Assembly (NCBI GenBank): GCA_021155915.1
Contig: JAJNBE010000030.1
Coordinates: 1-61,551, forward strand
Length of the DNA stretch: 61,551 nucleotides
Direction of reading: 5' to 3'
From: Solimicrobium sp.
GTDB taxonomy: Bacteria; Pseudomonadota; Gammaproteobacteria; Burkholderiales; Burkholderiaceae_D
Below, piece after piece: positions 48,150 through 57,448 of this stretch (position 1 is its first letter; each line of letters starts with the position of its first letter). A program made the position numbers and the translations under genes. The notes beneath the pieces were generated by a model. That model did not search any database. It saw nothing but the letters and a program-made list of their open reading frames with translations, and had not been told where the DNA came from.

Positions 48150-48413
48150 AATTTTCCTGTTTTAAATGGCGCAAGTTCATGGGCCAGGATCGTCAACGGC
48201 AGGAAGGAGGCTGGGAAAGGAGATTCTGTTAGCCACCGCTTTAGCCGAATTTATCAAGCGCCCGCAAGCTGATCTCAAATCGGCGCAAAGCGTAAGGATA
48301 ACTAAGTATCGGGCTGCCGTCAAAATCGGTGCTAATACAACATAATTAAGCGGTCAATTAGAGTCGAAAAGTAATTCTTGCGAGGTTGGTAGCTCAAGAT
48401 TAAGTTAATATTT

Positions 48414-49739
48414 TCAATACTTTTCAGTTAATGTATCCATTTTCCAAAACATAGAATAATAATAAATAAAATTCATAATTTCAGTATCGTGAACATAGGC
48501 AGAATCCGAGCCCAAAATTTCTTGAAAATAGCCAATGACAGTTTGAATATCTTCACTCTTTACATTTTTTAACGAACGAACAGTCTGAAGCATTAAAGCT
48601 ATTTTTACCTCACTATTACTAATGCTATCAATCGCTGTTAATAGACTCCGACTCTTCGGATTCTCGTCAGCATGGTAATTGAAATGCTGTTTTAACGTGT
48701 GTCGGGTCCAGACTGTCGGGAGATTAAGAGTAATCGTCGCATTATCAAAGTTGACGTTTTCACCAAATTTAGTTCCTACTAATTTTACATTGTGCATGGT
48801 GGCGTTACTAAAATCGGCATTCTGCACATGGGCAAATGACCAATCCGAATCGGAAGCCTCTACGCCCGTCAAATCCACATTATTTACGGTTGACTGGAAA
48901 AAATTTCCTCTTTTCAAATTCGCCTGGCTCAAAATGATGGTTTCGTAAGCCAATGTGTCTTCAATGTTTTTCTTGGAGAGATTCACGTCACTAAGATCTA
49001 TTTTGCACAAATCTGTTGCTAAGTGGAGATGATCTTCAATATGTTTAGCCATAAAAACATTAAAGTACTGGCTGCAAGACATTAATTGAACATCCTCAGC
49101 ACCTTTTTCCCTATAAAAAAGCGCTCCGCGTTTTAATATAAAATGATGGTCATCGCCCAATAATTGCGTACATTTTTCTTTTAGAGCCACGTCACTATTT
49201 TCTACTTTATAGTTGGCAGTTTCCGGCTGACGTTGACCATCTTTATAGTCACCTTTTTCAAAGCTGTCCTTTAAGGAAATTTCGCTGCCTGGTCTTCCAT
49301 CGTTATGATTTAAGCTATCAAAATATTTCTGGGGATTTACCCATCTATTAATCTCCGCTAACTGCACCATAACATCAAGTAGACTTTCTACTTCATCTAT
49401 ACTTAATTGACGTGTAAAGCTCATTTCTGTGCAATCACTGAAACTGCGTTCCTGCAGAATTTCAGCAATTTTTTTACTATGTTCTATGCGTTGATTACGT
49501 AAATAGCTAGCCAAAATAGGCAGGGTGCCGAGCGTAGCTATAAACCAAAAAACCGTTCTCAAATTAAATTGTCCATCAGAAGTATCCCCCAGAATGAGAT
49601 CTTCGAAAATGGAATAGGTAAGTTTTGGTTTGGTCGGATCTGCGACAAAAAATTTATTCTTCTCCCTTGGTTCAGGTGCGTAGTAGGTTGATACTATCTG
49701 AGGAAGATGTTGTTTGCTACTGATTGAAATGCTACTCAT
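48414..49739 (-). CDS. Membrane-anchored pentapeptide-repeat accessory protein, paralogue of 2910-3638
   Basis: A 441-residue protein. It shares with the 242-residue protein at 2910-3638 the order FEDLILGDTSDG, a hydrophobic helix (about 62-82, FWFIATLGTLPILASYL), RNQRIEHSKKIAEIL, and later LLGDDHHFILKRGALFY. Residues about 245-335 form degenerate pentapeptide repeats (CKIDLSDVNLSKKNI, NVDLTGVEASDSDWSFAHVQ, NADFSNATMHNVKLVG). The C-terminal 100 residues are helical. The ATG has AGGAAAAG upstream. It is divergent from the gene at 50072 with the palindrome TGCGGATATCCACA between them. Candidate effector by context. Confidence 0.75.
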   Translation of the reverse strand: MSSISISSKQHLPQIVSTYYAPEPREKNKFFVADPTKPKLTYSIFEDLILGDTSDGQFNLRTVFWFIATLGTLPILASYLRNQRIEHSKKIAEILQERSFSDCTEMSFTRQLSIDEVESLLDVMVQLAEINRWVNPQKYFDSLNHNDGRPGSEISLKDSFEKGDYKDGQRQPETANYKVENSDVALKEKCTQLLGDDHHFILKRGALFYREKGAEDVQLMSCSQYFNVFMAKHIEDHLHLATDLCKIDLSDVNLSKKNIEDTLAYETIILSQANLKRGNFFQSTVNNVDLTGVEASDSDWSFAHVQNADFSNATMHNVKLVGTKFGENVNFDNATITLNLPTVWTRHTLKQHFNYHADENPKSRSLLTAIDSISNSEVKIALMLQTVRSLKNVKSEDIQTVIGYFQEILGSDSAYVHDTEIMNFIYYYSMFWKMDTLTEKY

Positions 49740-49903
49740 TTACTTTTCCTAGTGACTCACTGCTTAGATTGTTATGTTTTCTGTAATTTAGTAAAACGTG
49801 CCCGGTGAATTCTTCCCCAGAATTACAAAGAATTTACTTTCTAAAAACTTCCCTATTTCTTTGGTTATGACGAATTCTAACAATCGACGAAAGAAAAATG
49901 TAC

Positions 49904-49917
49904 TGCGGATATCCACA
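49904..49917 (+). promoter_or_regulatory. Palindrome TGCGGATATCCACA between divergent accessory genes
   Basis: One change from the perfect core at 4371. It lies 164 bp before the start of 48414-49739 on one side and 154 bp before the ATG at 50072 on the other, so it could serve both. Confidence 0.6.
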
Positions 49918-50071
49918 TCCGAAGTGCGACATGATGCACACCTAAGCATAAATTGTAAACTTTGGGAAGAGCGGGTTTACAGCAATGAGGAAATTACGGA
50001 TGTATAGTCAGAACTTATTTGAGACTATTCTTGTTTTTTCAATTAACTAAAAAATAGTGGAGAGCAATGTG

Positions 50072-50608
50072 ATGAACGGAATGGAATCTTTTACGTGTAT
50101 GACGAAAATTTATTCGTCAGAGATCAAGAAAAATAGTAATGATAACGTAGAAAATCATGGAATTTCAGAGGAGGCCGTATTGCCTAAAACTAGGTCTGTA
50201 GAAGGTCGTTCTACTCTTGAGAGAGCGGGTAACGAAAGCCTTGAGTCATTTGTCGCGGATATCTTATTTCCCAACGGCGCTGCTATGGGGCCGAGGTCGT
50301 TAAATTCTGCGTATCAGAGAGCTATGGATTATTGGTATGGATTGAACGGCTGTGCAAAAAACAATCAAATTGCGGCAATTTTATTGAAAAAAGCTAGTGT
50401 GCACGGAGATCAAGATGCTTTGAAGATGCTGAGAGATCTGGGCATTGATTCTGGTAATAAGGAAGCGGTAATGCCGACTAAAAATCTGTTTACCAATGAA
50501 AAGATGAGTGAAAAAAAGGGAACGAATACATTCAACTTGGTGAGAAGTAGTAACATAGCAAATAGGACAGACAGCGCGGAAGAGACTCAGTTCGCCATGG
50601 ACCTTTAG
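50072..50608 (+). CDS. Small Sel1-like accessory protein
   Basis: A 178-residue protein with polar ends and a single Sel1-like unit in the middle (LNSAYQRAMDYWYGLNGCAK and AAILLKKASVHGDQDALKML), similar in style to the C-terminal repeats of the octapeptide proteins. The ATG at 50072 has GGAG at nine bases; a GTG at 50057 would overlap that ribosome binding site. A family B repeat begins on the base after the stop codon. Function unknown; regulation probably shared with the divergent gene. Confidence 0.65.
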   Translation: MNGMESFTCMTKIYSSEIKKNSNDNVENHGISEEAVLPKTRSVEGRSTLERAGNESLESFVADILFPNGAAMGPRSLNSAYQRAMDYWYGLNGCAKNNQIAAILLKKASVHGDQDALKMLRDLGIDSGNKEAVMPTKNLFTNEKMSEKKGTNTFNLVRSSNIANRTDSAEETQFAMDL

Positions 50609-50808
50609 CCGAGATTTTCCATTAGGACGGAGTCAAGTACGCTTCTTTTGAGTTGTTTGGCAAGGAGAAGCAGCGCAGTCCCGGCAAATCAAAAGGAGTG
50701 CAATTGACTTCGTAGCGTTGCATGCAATTCGCGATAGGGTTCGTAGTCTGAAAGTTAATGTTTATCGGCTTCGTCACGAAGTTGTAGCGGTCTAATGGAA
50801 AATCTCGG
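50609..50808 (+). repeat. Palindromic repeat family B, intact copy (200 bp)
   Basis: CCGAGATTTTCCATTAG at 50609-50625 is perfectly complementary to CTAATGGAAAATCTCGG at 50792-50808, a 17-bp terminal inverted repeat. The interior matches 26275-26505 in inverted orientation. No transposase. It begins directly at the stop codon of the preceding gene, as does the other copy within two bases. Confidence 0.9.
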
Positions 50809-50898
50809 TTTATGGCATCCGTCACTATTCTTCCAGCGGATTGAGTAAATAGCGATCATTATCGCTCATAGCCTATTGGAAGCGTAATGAGCAGCTAG

Positions 50899-50920
50899 AG
50901 TTCTCTGCACATAACCTACT
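50899..50920 (+). repeat. Left-end fragment of a family A repeat
   Basis: AGTTCTCTGCACATAACCTACT resembles the first 22 bases of a family A element and stops where the next copy begins. It looks like an older copy interrupted or replaced by a second insertion. Confidence 0.7.
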
Positions 50921-50921
50921 G

Positions 50922-51059
50922 GAGACCTCTGCACAATCTACTGCGCTAACCAGATACAGCGTTGCGCGGGGCTCGCAATGTACTCAAGTACCTTCCGGTT
51001 GCTGCGCTCCGTGCACCTTGTCTTTGGCTCGCTCGATACAGTTTGTATGCAGAGGTCTT
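50922..51059 (+). repeat. Palindromic repeat family A, full copy (138 bp)
   Basis: Bounded by GAGACCTCTGCA and TGCAGAGGTCTT, with the usual interior. It directly abuts the fragment at 50899-50920. Confidence 0.9.
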
Positions 51060-51188
51060 TAAAATTGAATAGCGAGGCTAATTTTGATGAGACCGTCGAA
51101 TTCCGGCAGGCTTAGAACGTAGGCAAAACAGTGCTTCATTCTAAGGCAAATGGACTCTGGTGCCGCGAGCAGTTTTGCTGGTAGCAAT

Positions 51189-52010
51189 TTACTTGTTATT
51201 TAAAATTTTTAACCGTTGTCGTTGCCTTCGCACCATTAATAAGCTTGAAGTCACAACTGCGATGGTTACGGCCAAAATGGTGAGTGCTGCGATGGCATTT
51301 ACTCGCGGATCTAAACCTAAGCGGGCACGCGAAAAGATAACAATTGGCAAGGTGGAATAACCCGGTCCGGATAAAAACGAGGAAATCACCACGTCATCCA
51401 GTGACAGAGTGAAAGTCAATAACCATGCTGACATCAGTGCTTGCGATATAGTGGGTAACGTAATTAAGCCAAAAACCTGGTAAGGCTTGCAGCCTAAATC
51501 CATCGCTGCTTCATACAATGATTTATTGACTTCTTTTAACCGCGATGCAATTACCACCGCCGCATAAGCAACCCCGAGTACACTGTGTCCAAACACTAAA
51601 GTGAATAGTCCGCGTTGCCCAGATATAAACGTATTTTCCAGCCCAACCAACATTAATAGTAATGACAAACCGATAATGACATCCGGCATTACTAAGGGCG
51701 CACTGGCCATTCCCATGAATAAGGCCCGACCCCTGAATTGACGATAGTGATTGTGTACATAAGCTACGGCTGTACCTAAGATGACCGAACAAGTGGCTGC
51801 TATTGAAGCGACTTTTAAAGATAAAAGGAAACTGGAAATGATCTCAGTATCCTCCGTTAAGGCCTGGTACCAGTGCAGCGTAAATCCTCTCCAAAGCATG
51901 TCTTGAGCTGAATTATTGAATGAATAAACGATCAACATAATGATGGGGATATACAAAAATAAATAGCCCAGTGAAAGCCAGCAACGGCCGAACCAGCGAT
52001 ATTTTTTCAC
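51189..52010 (-). CDS. potI: Polyamine ABC transporter permease PotI
   Basis: Inner-membrane permease, 273 residues, six membrane segments, with the EAA-type cytoplasmic loop YEAAMDLGCKPYQVFGLITL that contacts the ATPase. Other landmarks are LYIPIIMLIVYSFNNS near the N-terminus and LSLDDVVISSFLSGPGYSTL. The ATG overlaps the stop of potH by four bases (ATGA), so translation is coupled. Last gene of potF-potG-potH-potI for putrescine or spermidine uptake. Confidence 0.93.
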   Translation of the reverse strand: MKKYRWFGRCWLSLGYLFLYIPIIMLIVYSFNNSAQDMLWRGFTLHWYQALTEDTEIISSFLLSLKVASIAATCSVILGTAVAYVHNHYRQFRGRALFMGMASAPLVMPDVIIGLSLLLMLVGLENTFISGQRGLFTLVFGHSVLGVAYAAVVIASRLKEVNKSLYEAAMDLGCKPYQVFGLITLPTISQALMSAWLLTFTLSLDDVVISSFLSGPGYSTLPIVIFSRARLGLDPRVNAIAALTILAVTIAVVTSSLLMVRRQRQRLKILNNK

Positions 52011-52978
52011 GATTTCAGTTCTCCGTTGGCTTGATATTTATTAAAAATTCCCATTGGTATTAGAATTAAGAGAATAAGCACAACGGTAACTGCTGATGCC
52101 ATCGGCCAGTCATTATTACTAAAAAATTCATCCCACATTACATTTCCAATCATGGGGGTTTCCGGACCACCTAGTAAACTCGGGATAACGAATTCACCTA
52201 CGCATGGTATAAACACCAGCATCGACCCTGCAATAATCCCCGATTTTGATAACGGCACAGTCACCCGCCAGAATGTGTTCCACGGAGTGGAACCTAAATC
52301 AGCGGCTGCTTCAATAAAGCGCACATCTAATCTGGAAAGGTGTGTAAATAGGGGCAGAATCATAAAGGGTAAATAGGAATACACCATGCCGATTAATAAT
52401 GAAAACGGAGTATTCATCATGTGTATAGGGGTGTTGACGACATCCAGCGACATCAGAAAATTATTAATCACTCCTTGATTAGACAACATTCCCTTCCATG
52501 CATAAATACGCAGCAGAAATGAGGTCCAGAACGGCAACATTACCATCATCAACAGAATCATCTTTGTCGCGGATTTTGCGCGTGCCATAAAGTACGCAAA
52601 TGGATAGCCAATAAATAAACACAGCAGCGTGGTAAAGAGCGCAAACTTAATCGAATTTAGGTAAGTTAGTAGATATAAATCGTCTTGTGCTAAAAATAGA
52701 TAGTTGGTTAGCTTGATTTTGAGATCAATTACCCCGTCTGTATAAGTCAACAAAGTACCCAGCGGATCACTGATATCCATTTCAGCAAAGCTTATTTTTA
52801 AGACCATTAAGAAGGGCAATAAAGAGCAGATAATCAGCCAGACATAAGGCAAGCCGATTATGACGGTTTTTTTTGACATCATAGTGAATTGAAACCCATT
52901 TTTTATATTGTTTTCCACTGTATTTTTCACCCTATAGCTCACTTTGGAACGAATTTCGGTCCCATTTACTTGGCTCAT
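52007..52978 (-). CDS. potH: Polyamine ABC transporter permease PotH
   Basis: Second permease subunit, 323 residues with six membrane segments. The EAA loop is FIEAAADLGSTPWNTFWRVT and the family segment PCVGEFVIPSLLGGPETPMI is present. The start ATG shares one base with the potG stop (TAATG). The first 30 residues are polar and longer than in most relatives; a start at MMSKKT (residue 33) would give the usual length but lacks the coupling. Confidence 0.93.
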   Translation of the reverse strand: MSQVNGTEIRSKVSYRVKNTVENNIKNGFQFTMMSKKTVIIGLPYVWLIICSLLPFLMVLKISFAEMDISDPLGTLLTYTDGVIDLKIKLTNYLFLAQDDLYLLTYLNSIKFALFTTLLCLFIGYPFAYFMARAKSATKMILLMMVMLPFWTSFLLRIYAWKGMLSNQGVINNFLMSLDVVNTPIHMMNTPFSLLIGMVYSYLPFMILPLFTHLSRLDVRFIEAAADLGSTPWNTFWRVTVPLSKSGIIAGSMLVFIPCVGEFVIPSLLGGPETPMIGNVMWDEFFSNNDWPMASAVTVVLILLILIPMGIFNKYQANGELKS

Positions 52979-54123
52979 TAGTTAGTCAAAACTACCATCG
53001 CATCCTCGTTCCAAAAAGCATATAGTCTATCTCCCCATTTTGGTCGAAATGATGCATGCCTTTCCGAGTTACTAACACTGGCCTTAATGATTATGCCGCT
53101 AGCTAGCTTAATATGATAAACGGTGTAACTACCCAGATAGGCCAATTCGCAAATTTCGCCAACTACACAGTTATAATTCTGATCCGGTTTATCTGCACTA
53201 ATGGTAATTTTTTCTGGACGAACCGCCACCGTTACAGACATGCCAGGCGTACCGGTAATGCCGTGACCAATGTAGTGTTTGCATTCCGGGGTTTGTATGA
53301 CGACATGATCAAACGCGTCCACCTCGACCGCGCCAGTAAACAAATTTACATTCCCGATAAAGTCAGCAACGAAGCGGCAATTCGGTGTTTCATAAACATT
53401 GTCGGGCCTACCAGTTTGCAGAATAGTGCCTTCGTTCATTATCGCAATCTTCGTAGCCATCGTCATGGCTTCTTCTTGGTCATGCGTGACCATTACACAG
53501 GTCACGCCCACTTGCTCAATGATATTCACTAACTCAAGTTGTGTTTGTTCACGCAATTTTTTGTCTAGCGCAGCTAATGGTTCGTCTAACAATAACAATT
53601 GAGGACGCTTCGCCAAGCTTCTTGCCAACGCGACCCGTTGTTGTTGGCCACCGGATAATTGATAGGGCTTACGATTACCAAAGGATTGTAGCTGAACCAG
53701 ACTCAACATTTTCTCAACGCGATCAACGATTTCATCTTTTGGCATGCGTTCGCGTCGCAAACCAAATGCAATGTTGTCCCAGACAGATAAATGAGGAAAC
53801 AATGCATAGGATTGGAACATCATATTGATGGGGCGGTGATAGGGTGCGACGCTGGTGATATTTTTTCCGTCTAATAAAATTTCTCCCGACGTGGGTGTTT
53901 CAAGACCCGCTAACATACGCAGTAAAGTTGATTTTCCACAACCTGAGCTGCCTAATAACGCAAAAATTTCACCTTTATTAATGGTGATCGATACGTTATC
54001 CACCACACGGTTTTCGCCAAAATCTTTGGTGAGATTGTTGATGGATAAATAGGGACTATTTTTATGATTATCGTGTTTAATCGCGGTGATATCTGAACAC
54101 GTTATTAAGTCATCGGATGTCAT
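52978..54123 (-). CDS. potG: Polyamine ABC transporter ATP-binding protein PotG
   Basis: ATPase of the uptake system, 381 residues. Walker A GSSGCGKST, Q-loop FQSYALFPHLSVWDN, signature LSGGQQQRVALARSLA, Walker B LLLLDEPLAALDKKLR and the switch His in MVTHDQEEAMTMA are all intact. A C-terminal TOBE domain follows (VRPEKITISADKPDQNYNCV, LGSYTVYHIKL). ATG at 54123 with AAGG upstream is chosen over a TTG 15 bp earlier. Confidence 0.94.
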   Translation of the reverse strand: MTSDDLITCSDITAIKHDNHKNSPYLSINNLTKDFGENRVVDNVSITINKGEIFALLGSSGCGKSTLLRMLAGLETPTSGEILLDGKNITSVAPYHRPINMMFQSYALFPHLSVWDNIAFGLRRERMPKDEIVDRVEKMLSLVQLQSFGNRKPYQLSGGQQQRVALARSLAKRPQLLLLDEPLAALDKKLREQTQLELVNIIEQVGVTCVMVTHDQEEAMTMATKIAIMNEGTILQTGRPDNVYETPNCRFVADFIGNVNLFTGAVEVDAFDHVVIQTPECKHYIGHGITGTPGMSVTVAVRPEKITISADKPDQNYNCVVGEICELAYLGSYTVYHIKLASGIIIKASVSNSERHASFRPKWGDRLYAFWNEDAMVVLTN

Positions 54124-54178
54124 ACAGACCTTGTACAAAGTTGAGCACGCTTAGTTACCATAAGCGTAGGAAAGCGAG

Positions 54179-55363
54179 CTAAAGCCCTGTTTTAAATTGA
54201 GTGAAAGTACGAGCAGTTATTTTTCGAGTTACCGCATTGAGCGGTTCTGGGGCAGTCATCCTTCTTTTATCCGCTTCTGACAGAAAAATAGTTTTATTAT
54301 CCAAAATTTCTTTTTTTACAAATTTTAGCGCCGGGAGGTTTGGAGTAGCGAAATGCACCTTATTGGTTAGGCTGGCATGGACTTCCGGACGCATGATGTA
54401 ATTCATCCAAAGCAAGGCATTGTCAGGATGTGGTGCATCTACGGGAATAGCCATGGTGTCAAAAAACAGAATTGCCGATGTACGTGGAATAAGCGCTTGA
54501 ATATCGTTACCATTTTTTGATTCAATGGCACGTTGGCGTGCAATATTGATGTCTCCGGAATACCCCATCACCGCACATAAAGAACCATTAGCCAAGTCAT
54601 TGATATAACCAGACGAACTGAAAACACGAATGTAGGGACGGACTTTTGCTAGCATAGCGGCGGCTTCTTTGTAATCTGAAGCCTGCGCAGAGTATGCATT
54701 TTTGCCGATGTAGAGAAGTGCGGTAGGCAAAACTTCACTGCCCGAATCCATAAACGAGATACCACACGACTTTAATTGTGACGCGTATTTCGGATTAAAA
54801 AGCAAATCCCATGCATTCTCAGGTATCGGCACATCGCCTAATGCGGCTTTAATTTTTTTGGTATTTATACCTACAGTAATGTAGCCCCACAGCCAATCCA
54901 CCAAGTAATCATTATTAGGATCAAGCTTCGCCAGTGCCCTGCTAACGACCGGATCAATGTTTTTTAAATTGGGCAATTTTGTTTTATCTAATTTTCTAAA
55001 TAATCCACCTTGAATTTGCATCTGTGCGAATCTATCTGTGGGTACGACAATGTCATAACCTGTTTTGCGAGCGACCAGTTTGGCATGTAATATTTCATTA
55101 TTGTCAAAAACATCATACCGTACTTTGATACCCGTTTCTTTTTCAAAGTTGTTGATGGTGTCGTCAGCGATGTAATTGGACCAGTTGTATATATTAAGAA
55201 CTTTTTCCTCTGCTGCTGACACGGAGGTTGATCCGAAGATGGTTAAAGTGGTGAGAAAAAGTGCGGTTAGGGATGGGAAAACCCTCACCATGATGTGCTG
55301 CACTTGCTTAAACAATGAAACGTGATATCTTGGATAACGTGATTTTTTTTCTATGGTCATCAT
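54179..55363 (-). CDS. potF: Polyamine ABC transporter substrate-binding protein PotF
   Basis: Periplasmic binding protein for putrescine/spermidine-type polyamines. The mature part starts near EEKVLNIYNWSNYIADDTIN, then ETGIKVRYDVFDNNEILHAK, LVARKTGYDIVVPTDRFAQM, WGYITVGINTKKI and YIMRPEVHASLTNKVHFAT, all PotF/PotD features. The signal peptide core is MVRVFPSLTALFLTTLTIFG with cleavage after SVSAA. I choose the ATG at 55363 (AAAGAGA upstream), giving 394 residues and a 30-residue basic leader before the hydrophobic core; a start at the later ATG is possible. Confidence 0.92.
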   Translation of the reverse strand: MMTIEKKSRYPRYHVSLFKQVQHIMVRVFPSLTALFLTTLTIFGSTSVSAAEEKVLNIYNWSNYIADDTINNFEKETGIKVRYDVFDNNEILHAKLVARKTGYDIVVPTDRFAQMQIQGGLFRKLDKTKLPNLKNIDPVVSRALAKLDPNNDYLVDWLWGYITVGINTKKIKAALGDVPIPENAWDLLFNPKYASQLKSCGISFMDSGSEVLPTALLYIGKNAYSAQASDYKEAAAMLAKVRPYIRVFSSSGYINDLANGSLCAVMGYSGDINIARQRAIESKNGNDIQALIPRTSAILFFDTMAIPVDAPHPDNALLWMNYIMRPEVHASLTNKVHFATPNLPALKFVKKEILDNKTIFLSEADKRRMTAPEPLNAVTRKITARTFTQFKTGL

Positions 55364-55495
55364 TAATTCTCTTTGGGTTGTAAAAAAGGAGCTATCCAAT
55401 TATGGTACTTATAGTACGTCCAATTTGGGCACTTTATAGTACGTTAACACCAAAGTATGATTTTACTCTTACTCTATTAGCCAGCAACCAACAAT

Positions 55496-56287
55496 ATGTG
55501 CCAACTTCTCGGAATGAATTGCAATACGCCCACTGATATTGTTTTTAGCTTCACTGGATTCGCATTACGTGGCGGTCTAACGGATGAACATCAAGACGGT
55601 TGGGGTATCGCCTTTTTTGAAGGCGCCGGTGTACGTCATCTGGTAGATTACCGCGCGGCAGTACGTTCCCCACTAGCTGAACTTATCAAAGCGCACCCCA
55701 TAAAATCTACTAACGTCATTGCGCATATTCGTAAAGCTACACAGGGTGGAATTGCGCTCGAGAATTGCCATCCTTTTATTCGTGAATGTTGGGGCATTAA
55801 CTGGGTTTTTGCCCACAACGGTGATTTGCATGGCTTCGAGCCTGAACTGGATAGTGGATACCGACCGGTAGGCAATACGGACAGTGAACGCGCTTTTTGC
55901 TTTGTTTTGCAACAATTACGGCAGCGTTTTGGAGCACAAGCGCCGGCGTTTTCCGATCTTTGTTCCTTTTTACAACAGCTTTGTAATGAAGTGGCACAAT
56001 TTGGCACATTTAACATGATGCTATCTAACGGCGCTGCTTTATTTGTCTACTGTTCAACCAAACTACATTATATTATTCGGCAATTTCCGTTTAATACAGC
56101 CCGTTTGTCTGATCAGGATATGAGTATCGACTTTGCAGAAGTGACTACGCCGAAGGATCGGGTAGCAGTTATTGCGACGGAACCATTAACAAATAATGAA
56201 ATATGGGAGGCATTTGCTCCCGGTGAATTCAAAGTATTTGTTGACGGCACATGCGATGCCTCATTGATAAACCAATTCGTCGTCTAA
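55496..56287 (+). CDS. Class II glutamine amidotransferase (YafJ-like)
   Basis: A 263-residue Ntn-hydrolase domain. Cys2 (MCQLLGMNCNTP) is the N-terminal nucleophile after Met removal. The pattern GGLTDEHQDGWGIAFFEG, NVIAHIRKATQGG, CHPFIRECWGINWVFAHNGD, NTDSERAFCFVLQQL and TTPKDRVAVIATEPLTNNE is typical of the stand-alone YafJ/EgtC family. The amino acceptor is unknown for most members. It lacks a synthase partner here. It is divergent from potF by 130 bp and 21 bp before mlaE on the same strand. Confidence 0.88.
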   Translation: MCQLLGMNCNTPTDIVFSFTGFALRGGLTDEHQDGWGIAFFEGAGVRHLVDYRAAVRSPLAELIKAHPIKSTNVIAHIRKATQGGIALENCHPFIRECWGINWVFAHNGDLHGFEPELDSGYRPVGNTDSERAFCFVLQQLRQRFGAQAPAFSDLCSFLQQLCNEVAQFGTFNMMLSNGAALFVYCSTKLHYIIRQFPFNTARLSDQDMSIDFAEVTTPKDRVAVIATEPLTNNEIWEAFAPGEFKVFVDGTCDASLINQFVV

Positions 56288-56308
56288 TTCGTCTTTTAAT
56301 CTGGCCGC

Positions 56309-57448
56309 ATGATCCAATCTGAACCTCCCAAGTTAACAGAAATTCCGCCCTCGTCAACTTCTCAGCCGAAAGCCATTGTAGTGGAAGGGTGTTGGCAAGT
56401 GCATGCTTTAGTAGAACATCATTTGGTGCAGAATATTAGTCATAAATTAGCTAGCTTAAGCCTACAATCCGGCATTCAATGGGATTTGTCATCCTTGAGT
56501 GCGCTAGACCATATTGGCGCACAACTGTTATGGAATTGTTGGGGGAAAAAGCGTCCACCCCAGCTGGTTCTATTACCACTACATGACGCGTTTTTTCGGC
56601 GATTAGAGAAAGCAAATGCGTTAACTATTCCAAAGCTGGGCAAGTCTCGGCTAATTGCTGTGGAGCAACTGGGTACTCTCATACTCAATTTTATTTCACA
56701 CCTGTTGGCTTTCACTTTACTTCTTGGTCAACTTATTCTTGATTTAATTCAGGTGGTTCGTCATCCTAGCCGCGCTCCGCGCAAAGAGATATCTGCAAGT
56801 ATTTTTCAAATGGGATTTAATGCATTAGCCATAACTGCGCTAGTAGGAATCCTAATTGGTGTCGTGCTCTCGTATTTATCGGCGCAACAATTGCGTACCT
56901 TTGGTGGCGATATTTATATTGTCAATATTTTAGGTATGAGTATTATTCGTGAGTTAGGTCCCTTACTAGCAGCGATATTGGTTGCCGGCCGTTCCGGGTC
57001 AGCAATTACGGCCCAACTTGGAGTGATGCGGGTTACCGAAGAATTAGATGCGATGTTAGTCATGGGAATTCCTCACGGATTGCGCTTAGTTTTGCCTAAA
57101 GTGATTGCATTAGCGATTACTATGCCGTTGCTCGTAGTTTGGACGGACGCAATGGCGTTAATTGGTGGTATGTTATCCGCTAATTTTATTCTAGACATGT
57201 CCCCTCACTTTTTTTTGCAAAAATTGCCGCAAGTCGTTGCGATGGGTAATTTTTATATCGGTTTGTTCAAAGGTGTGGTTTTTGGCGCCGCTATCGCATT
57301 AATTGCGTGTCATTTCGGTTTGCGTGTTAAGCCAAATACGGAAAGTCTGGGGCGTGGCACAACGACCTCTGTGGTTAGTGCAATAACTGTGGTGATTATT
57401 TTAGATGCCGTGTTTGCGATTGCGTTTAGGAAAGTGGGTTATTTTTAA
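56309..57448 (+). CDS. mlaE: MlaE-family phospholipid transport permease with N-terminal STAS-like domain
   Basis: Inner-membrane permease of a lipid transport ABC system of the Mla/MCE type. The first 130 residues look like a STAS/MlaB domain fused to the N-terminus (IQWDLSSLSALDHIGAQLLW), an arrangement seen in some proteobacteria. The MlaE part has about five membrane helices and the family segments FNALAITALVGILIGVVLSY, IIRELGPLLAAILVAGRSGS, AITAQLGVMRVTEELDAML, and MGIPHGLRLVLPKVIALA. It shares its last base area with the start of mlaF, indicating coupling. Confidence 0.9.
   Translation: MIQSEPPKLTEIPPSSTSQPKAIVVEGCWQVHALVEHHLVQNISHKLASLSLQSGIQWDLSSLSALDHIGAQLLWNCWGKKRPPQLVLLPLHDAFFRRLEKANALTIPKLGKSRLIAVEQLGTLILNFISHLLAFTLLLGQLILDLIQVVRHPSRAPRKEISASIFQMGFNALAITALVGILIGVVLSYLSAQQLRTFGGDIYIVNILGMSIIRELGPLLAAILVAGRSGSAITAQLGVMRVTEELDAMLVMGIPHGLRLVLPKVIALAITMPLLVVWTDAMALIGGMLSANFILDMSPHFFLQKLPQVVAMGNFYIGLFKGVVFGAAIALIACHFGLRVKPNTESLGRGTTTSVVSAITVVIILDAVFAIAFRKVGYF

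Noticed and set aside
51189..55363. Potential novelty of the transporter cluster
   Set aside because: It is a standard potFGHI operon with intact motifs and normal overlaps.
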